42,452 nucleotides of DNA, taken from the NCBI GenBank assembly GCA_030537495.1, contig JAUNMH010000013.1, positions 1 through 42,452 on the forward strand. The letters are read 5' to 3'. The translations under genes and the position numbers were made by a program. Under the pieces are notes generated by a model that did not search any database, had not been told where the DNA came from, and saw nothing but the letters and a program-made list of their open reading frames with translations. The stretch's first letter is position 1. Every line of letters begins with the position of its first letter. Shown here piece after piece: positions 26,054-34,929 of the stretch. The DNA is from Clostridia bacterium (GTDB taxonomy: Bacteria > Bacillota > Clostridia > Peptostreptococcales > Anaerovoracaceae).

Positions 26054-26062
26054 ACTGTTATC

Positions 26063-26163
26063 TTACACCCGATAGGGTATAATTGCAACTCGTTTTATAT
26101 AATTACACCCGATAGGGTATAAATAAGTTTGTGAAGATAGAAATTACACCCGATAGGGTATAA
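26063..26163 (-). promoter_or_regulatory. Three identical HipB operator candidates
   Basis: The 20-base sequence TTACACCCGATAGGGTATAA occurs without change at 26063, 26103 and 26144, with steps of 40 and 41 bases, close to four helical turns. Each copy is a near-perfect inverted repeat (TACACCC/GGGTATA). The first overlaps the promoter region of hipB. Confidence 0.85.
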
Positions 26164-26233
26164 TTCCCATCTCAGAAGAGTGAAGAACCTGCTCTCCCCT
26201 ATTAAACGAATAAGGGAGTTAATAAGAAGCAAT

Positions 26234-26274
26234 CACGAAAAAACCAAAACAAAAGTGCCGAAAAATGCAAAATT
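26234..26274 (+). repeat. Paired 23-bp-period repeat, degenerate first unit
   Basis: Units begin at 26234 (CACGAAAAAACCAAAAC) and 26257 (GCCGAAAAATGCAAAATT). No ATPase gene follows. The stretch 26164-26373 has no convincing gene; it also holds an imperfect hairpin CTCCCCTATT/AATAAGGGAG (26194-26218) and CCCG/CGGG near 26361-26371. Confidence 0.55.
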
Positions 26275-26373
26275 AGGAGAAATAACCCTAGAAAATGTGC
26301 AGGCGAGGGTGCTGGGGATGCAACCTGGAAGACTTTCTATTAAAAAAATTACAAATTTATCCCGTCGCGGGGG

Positions 26374-26403
26374 TTGACAGCCTCCGTAAGGCGGTGGTAT
26401 AGT
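26374..26403 (+). promoter_or_regulatory. Sigma-A promoter of the riboswitch-symporter unit
   Basis: TTGACA, 18 bases, TATAGT. The spacer contains a small inverted repeat GCCT/AGGC. Transcription should begin near 26410, just ahead of the riboswitch. Confidence 0.75.
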
Positions 26404-26420
26404 ATGTACTGTTCGAAGAA

Positions 26421-26560
26421 TTGTTCAGAATTTTCGAAGACTGAACAAGGAGACGGCTCTTGAGAATTCGTTAAGTCGAATGCCGAAGGTGCAAGGTCAA
26501 GAACACGTATTAGAAGATACGCTTCTGACCGAATCTCTCAGGCAAAAGGAAAGAGTGAGA
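26421..26560 (+). promoter_or_regulatory. Glycine riboswitch, single aptamer with 5' helper stem
   Basis: The conserved glycine aptamer core is clear: ATGCCGAAGGTGCAAGG near 26480 and AATCTCTCAGGCAAAAGGA near 26532, closed by CTCT/AGAG. Only one aptamer is present. Upstream is a separate perfect stem TTGTTCAG/CTGAACAA (26421-26448), as expected for the ghost stem of a type-2 singlet. Glycine binding would control read-through of the terminator at 26635 into the symporter gene. Confidence 0.88.
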
Positions 26561-26634
26561 TAAAGTTGATTCAATATCAAATCAAATATGATTGACAATT
26601 GACCATTACTCTTTTATAAGTTAGATTTCAAGGG

Positions 26635-26660
26635 CTACTGATTTCAAGTAGTTTTTTTTA
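26635..26660 (+). terminator. Riboswitch expression-platform terminator
   Basis: Stem CTACT/AGTAG with a seven-base loop, followed by eight T. A second small hairpin GCATTTT/AAAATGC (26663-26680) precedes the ribosome binding site. The stem is short, so an extended pairing with upstream bases is likely. Confidence 0.65.
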
Positions 26661-26706
26661 TTGCATTTTTTTGAAAATGCACCATGAGACAGAAGGAGGA
26701 ATAGTC

Positions 26707-28122
26707 ATGTTTGAAAATCTTGAATCGGCCTTATACCCTATTGTGTGTAATTTAAATAATTACCTGTCCAGCTATATTCTAGTGTTCTTGCTGATTGGCG
26801 TTGGTCTTTGGTACACTATCAAAACCCGCTTCATCCAGGTAAGATGCTTCGGCCAGGGAATGAAACAGGTTTTCGGAAACCTTTCATTACATGGCGGAAA
26901 AAATGAGTCCGGAATGAGTTCATTCCAGGCGCTTACAACAGCAATTGCTGCACAGGTAGGTACAGGAAATATTATCGGTGCGTCCGGAGCAATCCTTACA
27001 GGAGGACCTGGAGCAATCTTCTGGATGTGGTTGATTGCATTCTTCGGAATGGCAACAATCTATGCAGAATCAACGCTAGCGTTACATACAAGAAAAATAG
27101 ATGAAGACGGAACAATTCACGGAGGTCCCGTTTACTATATCAGAACAGCATTCCAGGGTAAATTCGGTAAGTTCCTGGCAGCATTCTTCGCAGTAGCAAT
27201 CACACTGGCACTTGGATTCATGGGATGTATGGTACAGTCAAACTCCATCGGATCCACATTCCAGACAGCATTCGGAATCCCATCATGGTTCATGGGAGTT
27301 GCAATGGTAGTGATTTGCGGAATTATCTTCATTGGTGGAGTACAGAGACTTGCATTCGTAACTGAAAAAATCGTTCCAATTATGGCAGCAATCTTTATTC
27401 TTGGAGCAGTTGCAGTAATGGTTATGAGAATCAATTATATTCCTGCAACATTTGCAATGATCTTCAAATATGCCTTCCAGCCACAGGCAATTCTAGGTGG
27501 TGGAGTTGGTACAGCACTTAAGCTGGCAATTAGCCAGGGTGCAAAGCGTGGACTTTTCTCAAACGAAGCCGGAATGGGTTCAGCACCACACGCACACGCA
27601 CAGGCAAACGTAAAGAACCCACACGAACAGGGCGTTGTTGCAATGATCGGAGTGTTCATGGATACGTTCGTTGTACTTACACTAAATGCAATCGTTATCA
27701 TTTCAACACTTTACACAGCAGACGGTCCACTAGCAAAGGGCTACACAGGAGAAATCGTAAACGTGCTGGGCAAAACAAACTTAGCCCAGACAGCTTTCGG
27801 AACAGTATTCGGAGAAAGCTTCGGTTCAATATTTGTTGCAATCTGCCTGTTTTTCTTCGCATTCTCAACTACACTGAGCTGGAACCTGTATGGTAAAATC
27901 AATGTTGCTTACCTGTCCCGCAAGAAAGAGAATCCAAAGAAATTCACGTTAATCTACACTGTAATCGCACTGGCATTCATTTTCACAGGAACAATGATGT
28001 CCAACGACCTTGTATGGGAATTGACAGACCTGTTCAACAACCTAATGGTAATACCAAATGCTATCGCACTGTTTGCATTAACACCAGTTGTACTTAAAAT
28101 CGTCGAAAACAGAAATAAGTAG
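26707..28122 (+). CDS. Sodium:alanine/glycine symporter (AGCS family)
   Basis: A 471-residue permease with about 10-11 membrane segments that imports alanine or glycine with Na+. Family marks include GVGLWYTIKTRFIQVRCF near the start, QVGTGNIIGASGAI and the KRGLFSNEAGMGSAPHAHA stretch. The start at 26707 is set by AAGGAGG; a TTG at 26671 is in frame but lies in a hairpin. The glycine riboswitch in front suggests glycine is the main substrate: either uptake for fermentation when glycine is present, or shut-off when it is ample; the sequence alone does not decide. A strong terminator follows. Confidence 0.92.
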   Translation: MFENLESALYPIVCNLNNYLSSYILVFLLIGVGLWYTIKTRFIQVRCFGQGMKQVFGNLSLHGGKNESGMSSFQALTTAIAAQVGTGNIIGASGAILTGGPGAIFWMWLIAFFGMATIYAESTLALHTRKIDEDGTIHGGPVYYIRTAFQGKFGKFLAAFFAVAITLALGFMGCMVQSNSIGSTFQTAFGIPSWFMGVAMVVICGIIFIGGVQRLAFVTEKIVPIMAAIFILGAVAVMVMRINYIPATFAMIFKYAFQPQAILGGGVGTALKLAISQGAKRGLFSNEAGMGSAPHAHAQANVKNPHEQGVVAMIGVFMDTFVVLTLNAIVIISTLYTADGPLAKGYTGEIVNVLGKTNLAQTAFGTVFGESFGSIFVAICLFFFAFSTTLSWNLYGKINVAYLSRKKENPKKFTLIYTVIALAFIFTGTMMSNDLVWELTDLFNNLMVIPNAIALFALTPVVLKIVENRNK

Positions 28123-28200
28123 TTCTGTAAATAAGTAGTCGCCCTAGGCGTCTCTAATTGTTGAAACCTCTAATAGATAATCTTATAAAAAATAATCTGA

Positions 28201-28247
28201 AAAAACCTGCAAAGCAGTCCAAGCGGATTACCATGCAGGTTTTTTTA
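28201..28247. terminator. Bidirectional terminator
   Basis: AAAAAACCTGCA pairs with TGCAGGTTTTTT around a 22-base loop, with T-runs on both strands. It separates the symporter gene from the convergent aminopeptidase gene. Confidence 0.85.
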
Positions 28248-28275
28248 GTTTTCTAGCGTTCTTACTTCCTGACCT

Positions 28276-29598
28276 TTAGCGCAACTCGAAACCATCGTCA
28301 GTACGTGCAATATATGTGTTATAGAATTCTTCAAGGGCCTTAAGAAGATAATAAGTATCCTCAGTGCCTGCGGTTTCGAAAGGCGAGTGCATTGCCAACT
28401 GAGGCAAGCCGATGTCGAGTATGTTAATGGAAACATGAGATACAGAAATGTTTCCAAGAGTGACTCCGCCAGAGATGTTAGAGTGATTAGCATAACTTTG
28501 AACCGGAACCATAGCCTTCGCGCAAATGCCTGAGAAAACCGCATTAGACATAGCATCAGTTATATATTTCAAGTTGGCATTATGCTTAATAACGACACCT
28601 TTGTTAATAAGTGGCCCGTTGGTTGGATCCGCTTTTTCCATGCGATTAGGGTGCAATGCGTGAGCATTGTCTGCGGAAATCATGAAAGAGCTAGCTAGAG
28701 CCATCTTGTGTTGCTGCATGTCTTTTCCCATAGTGTCAGATATTCTTTCAACAACATCAGAAAGCAGAGTGGAATCAGCCCCCTGGCTGGACCAGCTACC
28801 GATTTCCTCACTGTCAAAAACACAGCACATAGTTACGCTGTCATTGTTTCCACCAGCCATAAAAGCACGCATAGAAGTGTAAGCGCACTGCAAATCGTCT
28901 AGCTTCGGCGAACCGATAAACTCATCGTTCACACCCATAATAGCGCCCGGCGCTCTATTGTAAAGATAGAGGTCTGTGCCCACGATATCCTCAGGGTCAA
29001 CATCGCCTACCATATGAGCAATTTGCTCCATCAAAACCCCCTTAGACCCGCTTAATCCAACAAGTGGAAGCATATCCTTTTGAAGATCATAAACGTAACC
29101 ATTATTTATTTCCTTGCCCATATGAATTGCAATATTTGGGATAACGAGAAGGTCTCTGTCGAAATTCACAAGATGACTCCTCAGATTGTTTCCATCCTTA
29201 ACAACGACGCGACCCGCTACTGAAAGAGGTCTGTCTAGCCAAGGAGAATAAATTACGCCGCCATACGGCTCAGTGTTCAAACTCAGATAATGATCTTTAC
29301 CAACAATCTCAGGGTTGGTTTTTATCTTAAACGTACAGCTGTCACCATGAGATGCAACAATCTGGAAGTTAGAAAAATCTTTCATAGGAATCTTGAAGGC
29401 TATAATGGAGGAATCACCACGAATTACAAAATACTTTCCTCCTGCTGTAAGTTCCCATTTCTCATTTTCTCTAAGAAGAATGAATCCATCTTCTAGCAAC
29501 ATTTTCTTAAAATTGTCAATTACATGGAAATAGCTAGGACTGCTCTGAATAAAATCCAGAAGTTCTCTGCTGATTTCCATTTTTGCTTCTTTGTACAT
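28276..29598 (-). CDS. apeB: M18 family aminopeptidase
   Basis: A 440-residue cytosolic zinc aminopeptidase that removes N-terminal residues, preferably acidic, from peptides. Family marks: the VASHGDSC segment with a metal-binding His and Asp, the central DDLQCAYTS, the FDSEEIGS motif with the catalytic Glu, and a late His in VSHVSINILDIGLPQLAMHSPFE split across the end. The start at 29598 is fixed by GGAGG seven bases upstream; ATGs at 29616 and 29580 are also in frame. Single gene. It fits the peptide-using lifestyle seen in the rest of the window. Confidence 0.9.
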   Translation of the reverse strand: MYKEAKMEISRELLDFIQSSPSYFHVIDNFKKMLLEDGFILLRENEKWELTAGGKYFVIRGDSSIIAFKIPMKDFSNFQIVASHGDSCTFKIKTNPEIVGKDHYLSLNTEPYGGVIYSPWLDRPLSVAGRVVVKDGNNLRSHLVNFDRDLLVIPNIAIHMGKEINNGYVYDLQKDMLPLVGLSGSKGVLMEQIAHMVGDVDPEDIVGTDLYLYNRAPGAIMGVNDEFIGSPKLDDLQCAYTSMRAFMAGGNNDSVTMCCVFDSEEIGSWSSQGADSTLLSDVVERISDTMGKDMQQHKMALASSFMISADNAHALHPNRMEKADPTNGPLINKGVVIKHNANLKYITDAMSNAVFSGICAKAMVPVQSYANHSNISGGVTLGNISVSHVSINILDIGLPQLAMHSPFETAGTEDTYYLLKALEEFYNTYIARTDDGFELR

Positions 29599-29761
29599 AT
29601 AATATCCTCCGCACATTATATTTTATAATGAAATTCTACCATACAAAGTACAGATGCACAACAAAATAAGCAGCGGCGCCTCACAAAGAAGCACCGCCAC
29701 TTATTTTTTAAGCGTAGAGATTATTCTAACGTATTACTTAAATTATTTATCCTGATCCAGC

Positions 29762-32005
29762 TTATTTGTCCTTGGAAGCTTTGATAGAGTCAGTTCTGTA
29801 GATGAACTTAACCTGTCCGTCCATGTCGTCGCTTACGCCGGCGAATGACTTGTAATCCTTGGATACGTCAACTGTTGCCTTAACCCTAGTCACTACGTCT
29901 CCTAAGTCGCCGTCCACAGCGTCAACTAATTTCTTAACACCCTTCTTGTTGAATTCCTGAAGGCCTTTGTCTAGCTTCATTGAACCATTCTTAAGCTGAG
30001 TGATTCCCTGAATCAAGGAAGGTGTGCCGTTCTTAAGCTTGATGATTCCACCATAAAGCTGATTTGCACCCTTTGAAAGTTCAGCTGTTCCGGATTTCAG
30101 TTCCTTAGCTCCGCTGTTTAATGTCTTTGCTCCTGCGGCTGCTTCTGATACACCGTTAGTGTAGGAGATTAGGCCCTGGTAGAAAGCATTGTAGCTGTCT
30201 AAGGAAGTTTTTAGGGATACCAGTGGAGCTGCTGCTGCGCAAGCATCCTTAATCTGCTTCTGAATTTCATCTGAAGCCATCTTATCTGCTACGATTTTGT
30301 TAATCTGAATTTCTGTATTGTCGGCAATTGTCTTCTTAATTGCATCTGATGCCATCTGTGCCTCTGTCTGTGCTGTAATTGTTGCTTTGATTGATGCGGA
30401 AGTCATTTGTTCTGCAACCTTGGAAGCGATTGTCTGCTGAATTGCTTCAGTCTGCATCTGCTGATCGATTGCGCCTTCAATTGCCTTCTTTTGATCTGCA
30501 GGAATTGCATTTGCTGCAACTGCTGCGTCGTACTGAGCCTTAGTCATAGCTCCCTTTGTTGCTGCAGGAACAACCTTTTCTGCTACGGAATCGCGAACTG
30601 CTGCAGTTACCTTTTCAGTAACCTGAGCCTGTACCGCTTCAGTTACCTTTGCAGTAACCTGTTCCTTAACAGCGCTCTTTACGCCTGCTTCGATAGTTGT
30701 TCTGTTAGCTTCTACAGCCTTAGTGACCTTTTCAAGAGCTTTCTTGTAAATGGCATCCTTATCTACAGATGAGATGATGTTGCCAAGTACAGTCTGATAG
30801 TTATCAATTGTAAGCTTTGGAACCTTAACTCCTGCCTGATCCAGCTGAGTATTTGCTGTTGAAAGAAGAGTATCGAATACCTGCTTAGCTCCACCTACAA
30901 GTGAATCGTTATTTGAAGCAAGTGTGCTTAGGCCAGTTGAAAGTGATGCGGCGCCCTGCTGTAATTTTGCAGCACCCTGGTCAAGGCTAGCTGCGCCGGT
31001 CTTCAGCTGTTCAGCCCCTGTTGCAAGAGCGTCTACACCCTTAACAAGCTCGCTTGACTTGTCAAGTAACTGGCAAAGTCCATCGTAAAGCTTAGATGAA
31101 CCGTCCATTAACTGATCCATTGCCTTAGTTAAATCGTTAAGTGAATCACCTAAGGAATCAAGGGAATCAATCTTAGAAGTATCAAGCTGGTTGAACAGTT
31201 CGTTAGTTGCAACTGTCATAGTTGTGTTCATTTCGAAGTTCTTTACATCTGCACTGATTTCAACGTATGATGGAATTTCCATTTCGCTTGAATTGATGTT
31301 GAAGTTGTGCTGCAGTCCTGGGAATGCGATTCCTACTACTGCTGTTCTTGTTCCGTCGTTGATAACCTTACCGTTGGAAACATCGACGTTTGTGAACTTT
31401 TTATTGTCCATAAGCACGCCTGTCAGCATTGCGAACGGCACGTACATCTGCTCAGTTTTTCCATCAATCTGAACGTTTTCGTAGATGTTGTTCTGATAAT
31501 CAAAACGCATAGTTACGTGACCGCTCTTTCCTGCCAGGTCTTCTGGTGAAATTGATTCGCCATCTAGTGTGTAGCTTACTGTCATGTCGACAGGAAGTTC
31601 CTTGTTAATGTCGCCCTGGTAGTAGATGTCATTTCCATCTGCATCCCAAACGCGCATGTTGTCTTTATCTATAGTGTAAGTTTCGTCACCCTTTACATTT
31701 TCTACATTTTTAAGTTCTGTAGAATCCTTGATTTTGTCACTGCCGATGGCATTTTTGATCCAGTCACTTACGATAACCTTGTCAACGGAACCATCTGCGT
31801 GAGCTAATACGTATACTGTTTCATCCTTGGAAATTTCGTCCCCTGTGAGTTTTGATGTTGTCTGGGTGTCGGATGTCTGAACAGTCTTTTCTGTTACTGC
31901 CTTAGTGTCGTCCTTTGTCAGGCCGTAAACAATGCCTCCTACTGAACCGGTAACAACCGCTGCACAGAGGAAAACAGACAGATATTTAATAGTTTGTTTC
32001 TTCAT
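29762..32005 (-). CDS. Large extracytoplasmic coiled-coil protein, YhgE/Pip-like
   Basis: 747 residues with one N-terminal membrane segment (about 7-28) that also looks like a signal peptide, an N-terminal beta-rich part (about 60-270), and a long helical part (about 280-710). The helical part has the L-x-x-G-A-x-x-L repeats (for example LKTGAASLDQGAAKLQQG) typical of YhgE-like proteins, interrupted by an Ala/Val/Thr-rich stretch with repeats of the type VTEKVTAAV. It starts one base after the stop of the MMPL transporter gene and must be co-expressed with it. A role as the extracytoplasmic partner of the exporter is inference. Confidence 0.75.
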   Translation of the reverse strand: MKKQTIKYLSVFLCAAVVTGSVGGIVYGLTKDDTKAVTEKTVQTSDTQTTSKLTGDEISKDETVYVLAHADGSVDKVIVSDWIKNAIGSDKIKDSTELKNVENVKGDETYTIDKDNMRVWDADGNDIYYQGDINKELPVDMTVSYTLDGESISPEDLAGKSGHVTMRFDYQNNIYENVQIDGKTEQMYVPFAMLTGVLMDNKKFTNVDVSNGKVINDGTRTAVVGIAFPGLQHNFNINSSEMEIPSYVEISADVKNFEMNTTMTVATNELFNQLDTSKIDSLDSLGDSLNDLTKAMDQLMDGSSKLYDGLCQLLDKSSELVKGVDALATGAEQLKTGAASLDQGAAKLQQGAASLSTGLSTLASNNDSLVGGAKQVFDTLLSTANTQLDQAGVKVPKLTIDNYQTVLGNIISSVDKDAIYKKALEKVTKAVEANRTTIEAGVKSAVKEQVTAKVTEAVQAQVTEKVTAAVRDSVAEKVVPAATKGAMTKAQYDAAVAANAIPADQKKAIEGAIDQQMQTEAIQQTIASKVAEQMTSASIKATITAQTEAQMASDAIKKTIADNTEIQINKIVADKMASDEIQKQIKDACAAAAPLVSLKTSLDSYNAFYQGLISYTNGVSEAAAGAKTLNSGAKELKSGTAELSKGANQLYGGIIKLKNGTPSLIQGITQLKNGSMKLDKGLQEFNKKGVKKLVDAVDGDLGDVVTRVKATVDVSKDYKSFAGVSDDMDGQVKFIYRTDSIKASKDK

Positions 32006-32006
32006 T

Positions 32007-34151
32007 TTACTGTACCCCCGTATTTATTTCTTTAACCTTAACGTCATTTTTGCCTAGCTTTACAACATTCTTCATATCGAAGGTTGTCTTAACGATAACC
32101 TTGTCGAATAGCATCAATAGTGCAGGCAGAATGAAAATTACGCAAAGCATTGATACTACTGCGGCTCTTGCCATCAGCATACACATTGAACTGATGATGT
32201 CGATGTCTGAGTAAAGTGCTACGCCGAAGGTTGCTGCGAACAATCCCATACCACTAACTATAATGGAAGGAATTGAAGTAGTAATTGATGTATAAACTGC
32301 GTCGCGTTTGCTTGCGCCTCTTATACGTTCCTTCTTGTATCTCGTTGTCATCAGTATTGCGTAGTCAACGGTCGCACCTAGCTGAATAGTACTGATACAG
32401 ATTGGCGCGATGAACGGCAAGGACTGCCCGAAGTAATGCGGCAATCCAAGGTTAATGAATATTGCCAGCTCAATTAGTGAAATCAGTATGAACGGCAGTG
32501 ACAAGCTTTTTTCAACTACAGCGATGATTACGAAAATTGCTATAATTGATACTGCGTTTACTACCTTGAAGTCGTGGTCTGTTGTATCAATCATGTCCTT
32601 CATACAAGGAGCTTCACCGATTAGCATACCGCCCTTATCGTATTTCTTAAGAATTGCGTTCAGTGAGTCAATCTGTTCACCAACCTCATCACTAGCAACC
32701 TTGTATTCGGAGTTAATTAACATCAGCTCCCACTTGTCGCTCTTTACAACGTTCAAAACAGAGTCAGGTAAAATTTCCTCCGGAACCTGTGAACCAAGTA
32801 CTGATTCAAGTCCCAGTACATATTTAACGCCATCTACATCTTCCATTTCATTAATCATGGAACGTACATCCTGGTTAGGCGTGTCTGCATCAATAAGTAC
32901 CATGTGAGTAGAAGCGATATCGAAGTCGTTTGACAGCTTACTGTTCGCAATAACGTAGTCAATGTCTTCAGGTAAGCACTGTCCCATATCATAGTAAACT
33001 TCGTCATTAGTCTGAGTGTATCCATACAGTGCAGGCGGAATTAACAAAACAAATATAACCAGGAATACTGGGAATTTCTTAAGCATCTTTTCTGCAATGC
33101 GGTGTACATCCGGAATAAGTGAACGATGCATTGTTTTGTGAAGCTGCTTGTCAAGAACAAGGATCAGTGAAGGTAGTAGTGTTACGCAGCTTAGCACGCC
33201 TAGAAGAACACCCTTTGCCATTACGATACCAAGGTCTCTACCTAGAGTAAATGTCATGAAGCAAAGTGCAATGAAACCGGCAACTGTAGTAATTGAACTT
33301 CCTAGTACAGAAGCAAGAGTTTCCTTGATTGCTATTGCCATAGCCTCGTTTTTGTCTTCGCGAATATCGCGCTGTTCATTGTAGCTGTGCCACAAGAATA
33401 TGGAGTAGTCCATGGTAACCGCCAGTTGCAGTACCGCCGATAGGGCCTTCGTGATGTAAGATATTTCTCCAAAGAACACATTGGTTCCTAAGTTTATTAG
33501 GATCGCGACCCCTATACTTGCAAGGAATACAAATGGAATCATCCATCCGTCTAGGAACAGCATCATTGCAGCGCAGGCAAAGATTACTGCCAGAGCAACA
33601 TATATAGGCTCTTCCTTTTCACACAAATCCTTCAGGTCTGTAACTAGTGCGGACATTCCAGAAACGAAGCACTGTTTTCCTGCAGTAGCTCGGATTTCTC
33701 TAATCGAATCCATAGTTTCATCGGCTGAAGTAGCCGTATCAAAGAAGACAGCTAACATAGTCGCATTCTTTGTATTAAACTCGTCGTAGATTTCATCTGG
33801 AAGTATTTCCATAGGAATTGAAGTGTCCAGAAGAGAATCGTACCATAGTACAGTTTCTACATGGTCTACATTCTCAATCTTAGTTTTTAGCTTCGCTACA
33901 TCCTTAGTGGACATATCCTCTACAACTATAAAGGAGAAAGCACCTTTACCAAAGTCGTCAAGGAGTTCCTCTTGCCCTTTTACCGTATCCATATTGTCAG
34001 GCAGGTAATCTAGCATATCGTAGTTAATGCGGGTATTCATAATTCCTAAGATTGAAGGAAACAGTAATACCAGCGAGATGATTATGATTGGTATATGATA
34101 TTTCACAACCGCTTTCGAAAAACGCATAACCTTTATCAGTCCTTTCTTCAT
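32007..34151 (-). CDS. MMPL/RND family transporter
   Basis: 714 residues with the RND layout: one N-terminal helix, a large outer loop (about 35-180), five helices, a second helix and loop (about 360-530), and five more helices. The first half has the TMDYSIFLWHSY motif and the second half ATVDYAILMTTRYK, the MMPL signature pair with the conserved Asp-Tyr. Such proteins export lipids or drugs using ion gradients. A start at 34127 (MRFSKAVVKY) is an alternative. The gene is separated from the tetR gene by a terminator and so has its own promoter. Confidence 0.88.
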   Translation of the reverse strand: MKKGLIKVMRFSKAVVKYHIPIIIISLVLLFPSILGIMNTRINYDMLDYLPDNMDTVKGQEELLDDFGKGAFSFIVVEDMSTKDVAKLKTKIENVDHVETVLWYDSLLDTSIPMEILPDEIYDEFNTKNATMLAVFFDTATSADETMDSIREIRATAGKQCFVSGMSALVTDLKDLCEKEEPIYVALAVIFACAAMMLFLDGWMIPFVFLASIGVAILINLGTNVFFGEISYITKALSAVLQLAVTMDYSIFLWHSYNEQRDIREDKNEAMAIAIKETLASVLGSSITTVAGFIALCFMTFTLGRDLGIVMAKGVLLGVLSCVTLLPSLILVLDKQLHKTMHRSLIPDVHRIAEKMLKKFPVFLVIFVLLIPPALYGYTQTNDEVYYDMGQCLPEDIDYVIANSKLSNDFDIASTHMVLIDADTPNQDVRSMINEMEDVDGVKYVLGLESVLGSQVPEEILPDSVLNVVKSDKWELMLINSEYKVASDEVGEQIDSLNAILKKYDKGGMLIGEAPCMKDMIDTTDHDFKVVNAVSIIAIFVIIAVVEKSLSLPFILISLIELAIFINLGLPHYFGQSLPFIAPICISTIQLGATVDYAILMTTRYKKERIRGASKRDAVYTSITTSIPSIIVSGMGLFAATFGVALYSDIDIISSMCMLMARAAVVSMLCVIFILPALLMLFDKVIVKTTFDMKNVVKLGKNDVKVKEINTGVQ

Positions 34152-34223
34152 ATTTTGTCTACTATCTATTCTCTACGTTTAATGATTATAAAGACTTGGA
34201 TAAAGGTTTTGTACAGACAAAAA

Positions 34224-34256
34224 AGCCTCTGTGTCAAAAATTCAGACACAGAGGCT
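34224..34256 (-). terminator. Terminator of the tetR gene
   Basis: A perfect 12-bp stem AGCCTCTGTGTC/GACACAGAGGCT; on the minus strand it is followed by TTTTTTG. It isolates the regulator gene from the downstream transporter gene. Confidence 0.85.
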
Positions 34257-34286
34257 ACATTGCCTAAAAAATTATTAAATTTCCTC

Positions 34287-34850
34287 TTAATTTACCTTTT
34301 TCTTACAATTTTCTATCATTCTTTCCAGTTCACCATGCTTAAGCTCGCATAAGCGTTGTATCTTAGAAAGAATATTGTCCGGCATTCCACTGTCCAGCCA
34401 TCCCATAATAAATCCGAAACACAAGCACAAGGCATAGTCCAAGATGATTTCCTTGTCGAAGTCGGAAATGTCAGCTTCTGATAAGAGCTCATTCACATAC
34501 ATAGAAACCAGATGTTTACATACCTGCCACTGATATCTTTCGTAAATGTCCCTGTTCACAGATCGGAAAATGTGCAAAACAGCTTTCTTGTTTTCCAGAG
34601 CGAACTTCATTGCAACGGTTAGACAAAGTTCAATTGAGTCTACCGTCGGATACTCACGAATAATCTCTTCAATTTCATCATCGACGATGGATTCAAGAAG
34701 CTCCGGAATGTCGTGATAATAATAGTAGAAAGTATTACGATTAACCCCGCAATCTTCCACAATTTCCCTTACAGTAATCTGACTTAGCGGCTTTTCACTT
34801 AGAAGCTTAACAAAGGAGTCTCGAATCGCTTTCTTTGTAAAATTTGCCAT
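34287..34850 (-). CDS. TetR/AcrR family regulator
   Basis: A 187-residue repressor with an N-terminal helix-turn-helix (ITVREIVEDCGVNRNTFYYYY, residues about 24-44) and a helical C-terminal domain of the kind that binds a small ligand. AAAGGAG precedes the ATG. It lies upstream of the MMPL and YhgE-like genes on the same strand and most likely controls them. The ligand is unknown. Confidence 0.9.
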   Translation of the reverse strand: MANFTKKAIRDSFVKLLSEKPLSQITVREIVEDCGVNRNTFYYYYHDIPELLESIVDDEIEEIIREYPTVDSIELCLTVAMKFALENKKAVLHIFRSVNRDIYERYQWQVCKHLVSMYVNELLSEADISDFDKEIILDYALCLCFGFIMGWLDSGMPDNILSKIQRLCELKHGELERMIENCKKKVN

Positions 34851-34899
34851 ATAAAATAATCTCCTTTTGCAATGCTACTTTTGATTGCTAATTACAGCC

Positions 34900-34929
34900 A
34901 TTATAACAGATTTGCAAAGGATTCATCAA
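34900..34929 (-). promoter_or_regulatory. tetR promoter inside the end of the DUF1836 gene
   Basis: On the minus strand: TTGATG (34929-34924), 18 bases, TATAAT (34905-34900). The -10 element overlaps the stop codon of the DUF1836 gene. Confidence 0.6.

Noticed and set aside
26063..26163. Three repeats as a CRISPR array
   Set aside because: Repeats are short inverted repeats with AT-rich spacers of about 20 bases, placed in front of hipB; they are operators.
26180..26377. 65-codon open frame reading through the paired repeat
   Set aside because: It crosses the repeat and ends in the promoter of the riboswitch unit; no family resemblance.
30407..30772. 121-codon Cys-rich frame antisense to the YhgE-like gene
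   Set aside because: The Cys richness comes from the complement of GCA/ACA-rich coding repeats.
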